The notes under the pieces: generated by a model
The model's input: the letters and a program-made list of their open reading frames with translations, nothing else
Databases searched by the model: none
Told to the model about the DNA's origin: nothing
Made by a program: the position numbers and the translations under genes
NCBI GenBank assembly: GCA_937965665.1
Contig: CALCJE010000391.1
Location: 1-6,211 of the forward strand
DNA: 6,211 bases
Reading direction: 5' to 3'
Source: an uncultured Bacteroidales bacterium
GTDB taxonomy: Bacteria > Bacteroidota > Bacteroidia > Bacteroidales > UBA4417
Part shown: piece after piece, positions 5,931 through 6,211 of the stretch
Numbering within the stretch: position 1 is the stretch's first letter
Layout: each line of letters opens with the position of its first letter

Positions 5931-6211
5931 CTAAATTTCACCCAGCGTAAAATAGAATGCTGCACCTTCGTTGGCTTTCGATTCGGCCCAAATCTGGCCT
6001 CCATGCCGGTGAATGATCCGCTGAACAGTTGCCAGTCCAACACCTGTACCCTGGAATTCCGTTTGCCGGTGCATGCGTTGAAATGCCCCGAAAAGCTTGC
6101 GTGCATTTTCCATATCAAAACCGGCACCATTGTCCCTTACAGAATATACGGTACGACCATCTTCAATAAGGCTGTCGAATTCAATGGATGCAAATGGTTT
6201 TTTACTGGTAA
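5931..6211 (-). CDS. Sensor histidine kinase, C-terminal ATPase end (5' part outside window)
   Basis: The minus-strand frame is open from the window edge to a TAG at 5931-5933, giving 92 complete codons. It encodes the end of a HATPase domain: YSVRDNGAGFDM (G1 box), LFGAFQRMHRQTEFQ (F-box and ATP lid), GTGVGLATVQRIIHRHGGQIWAES (G2 box), and the closing strand GAAFYFTLGEI. The FQRMH...GTGVGLATVQRIIHRHGG pattern is typical of phytochrome-like and related PAS/GAF-containing kinases, but the sensor part is not visible. The protein ends right after the ATPase domain, so no receiver follows: this is an ordinary kinase rather than a C-terminal hybrid. The Met at 6113 is internal. It converges on the hybrid kinase, with the strong hairpin between them. 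Confidence 0.93.
   Translation of the reverse strand, partial: TSKKPFASIEFDSLIEDGRTVYSVRDNGAGFDMENARKLFGAFQRMHRQTEFQGTGVGLATVQRIIHRHGGQIWAESKANEGAAFYFTLGEI

Noticed and set aside
5900..6130. Minus-strand open frame of 76 codons overlapping the second kinase
   Set aside because: The alternative frame lacks any motif, whereas the frame ending at 5931 carries the G1, F and G2 boxes of a HATPase domain.

Overview
The window looks like a chromosomal segment from a member of the Bacteroidota. Four things point there: the C-terminal part of PorV, an outer-membrane protein of the type IX secretion system that is confined to this phylum; starts without Shine-Dalgarno sequences; -7 boxes close to the Bacteroidota consensus TAnnTTTG; and a RecD/Dda-like helicase of about 480 residues of a kind common in the phylum. 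I cannot fix the order or genus from the sequence.

Layout: the 3' end of porV (+, 1-780) runs into a bidirectional terminator (802-832). On the other strand ispF (MEP isoprenoid pathway, 856-1329) lies 116 bp downstream of a small SF1B helicase gene (1446-2888, TTG start), and the two may share a transcript. A divergent intergenic region of 301 bp (2889-3189) holds a -7 box for the helicase, an imperfect nested inverted repeat and a candidate promoter for the next gene. A small unrecognised lipoprotein (+, 3190-3609) has an N-terminal lipobox and a hydrophobic C-terminal segment. After 160 bp with operator-like palindromes comes a large soluble hybrid histidine kinase (+, 3770-5722) with the order REC-PAS-HisKA-HATPase-REC. 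It converges on the C-terminal end of a second histidine kinase (-, 5931-6211, running off the window). Between the two kinases sits a perfect 16-bp inverted repeat.

How the genes work together: PorV (secretion), IspF (isoprenoids) and the helicase (DNA metabolism) look like unrelated housekeeping genes that happen to be neighbours. The two convergent kinases may belong to one signalling locus, but nothing in the sequence proves it. No mobile element, CRISPR array, tRNA or rRNA is visible. I found no convincing new multi-gene system. The items most worth a second look are the lipoprotein, the palindromes upstream of the hybrid kinase, the kinase architecture, and the strong hairpin between the kinases.
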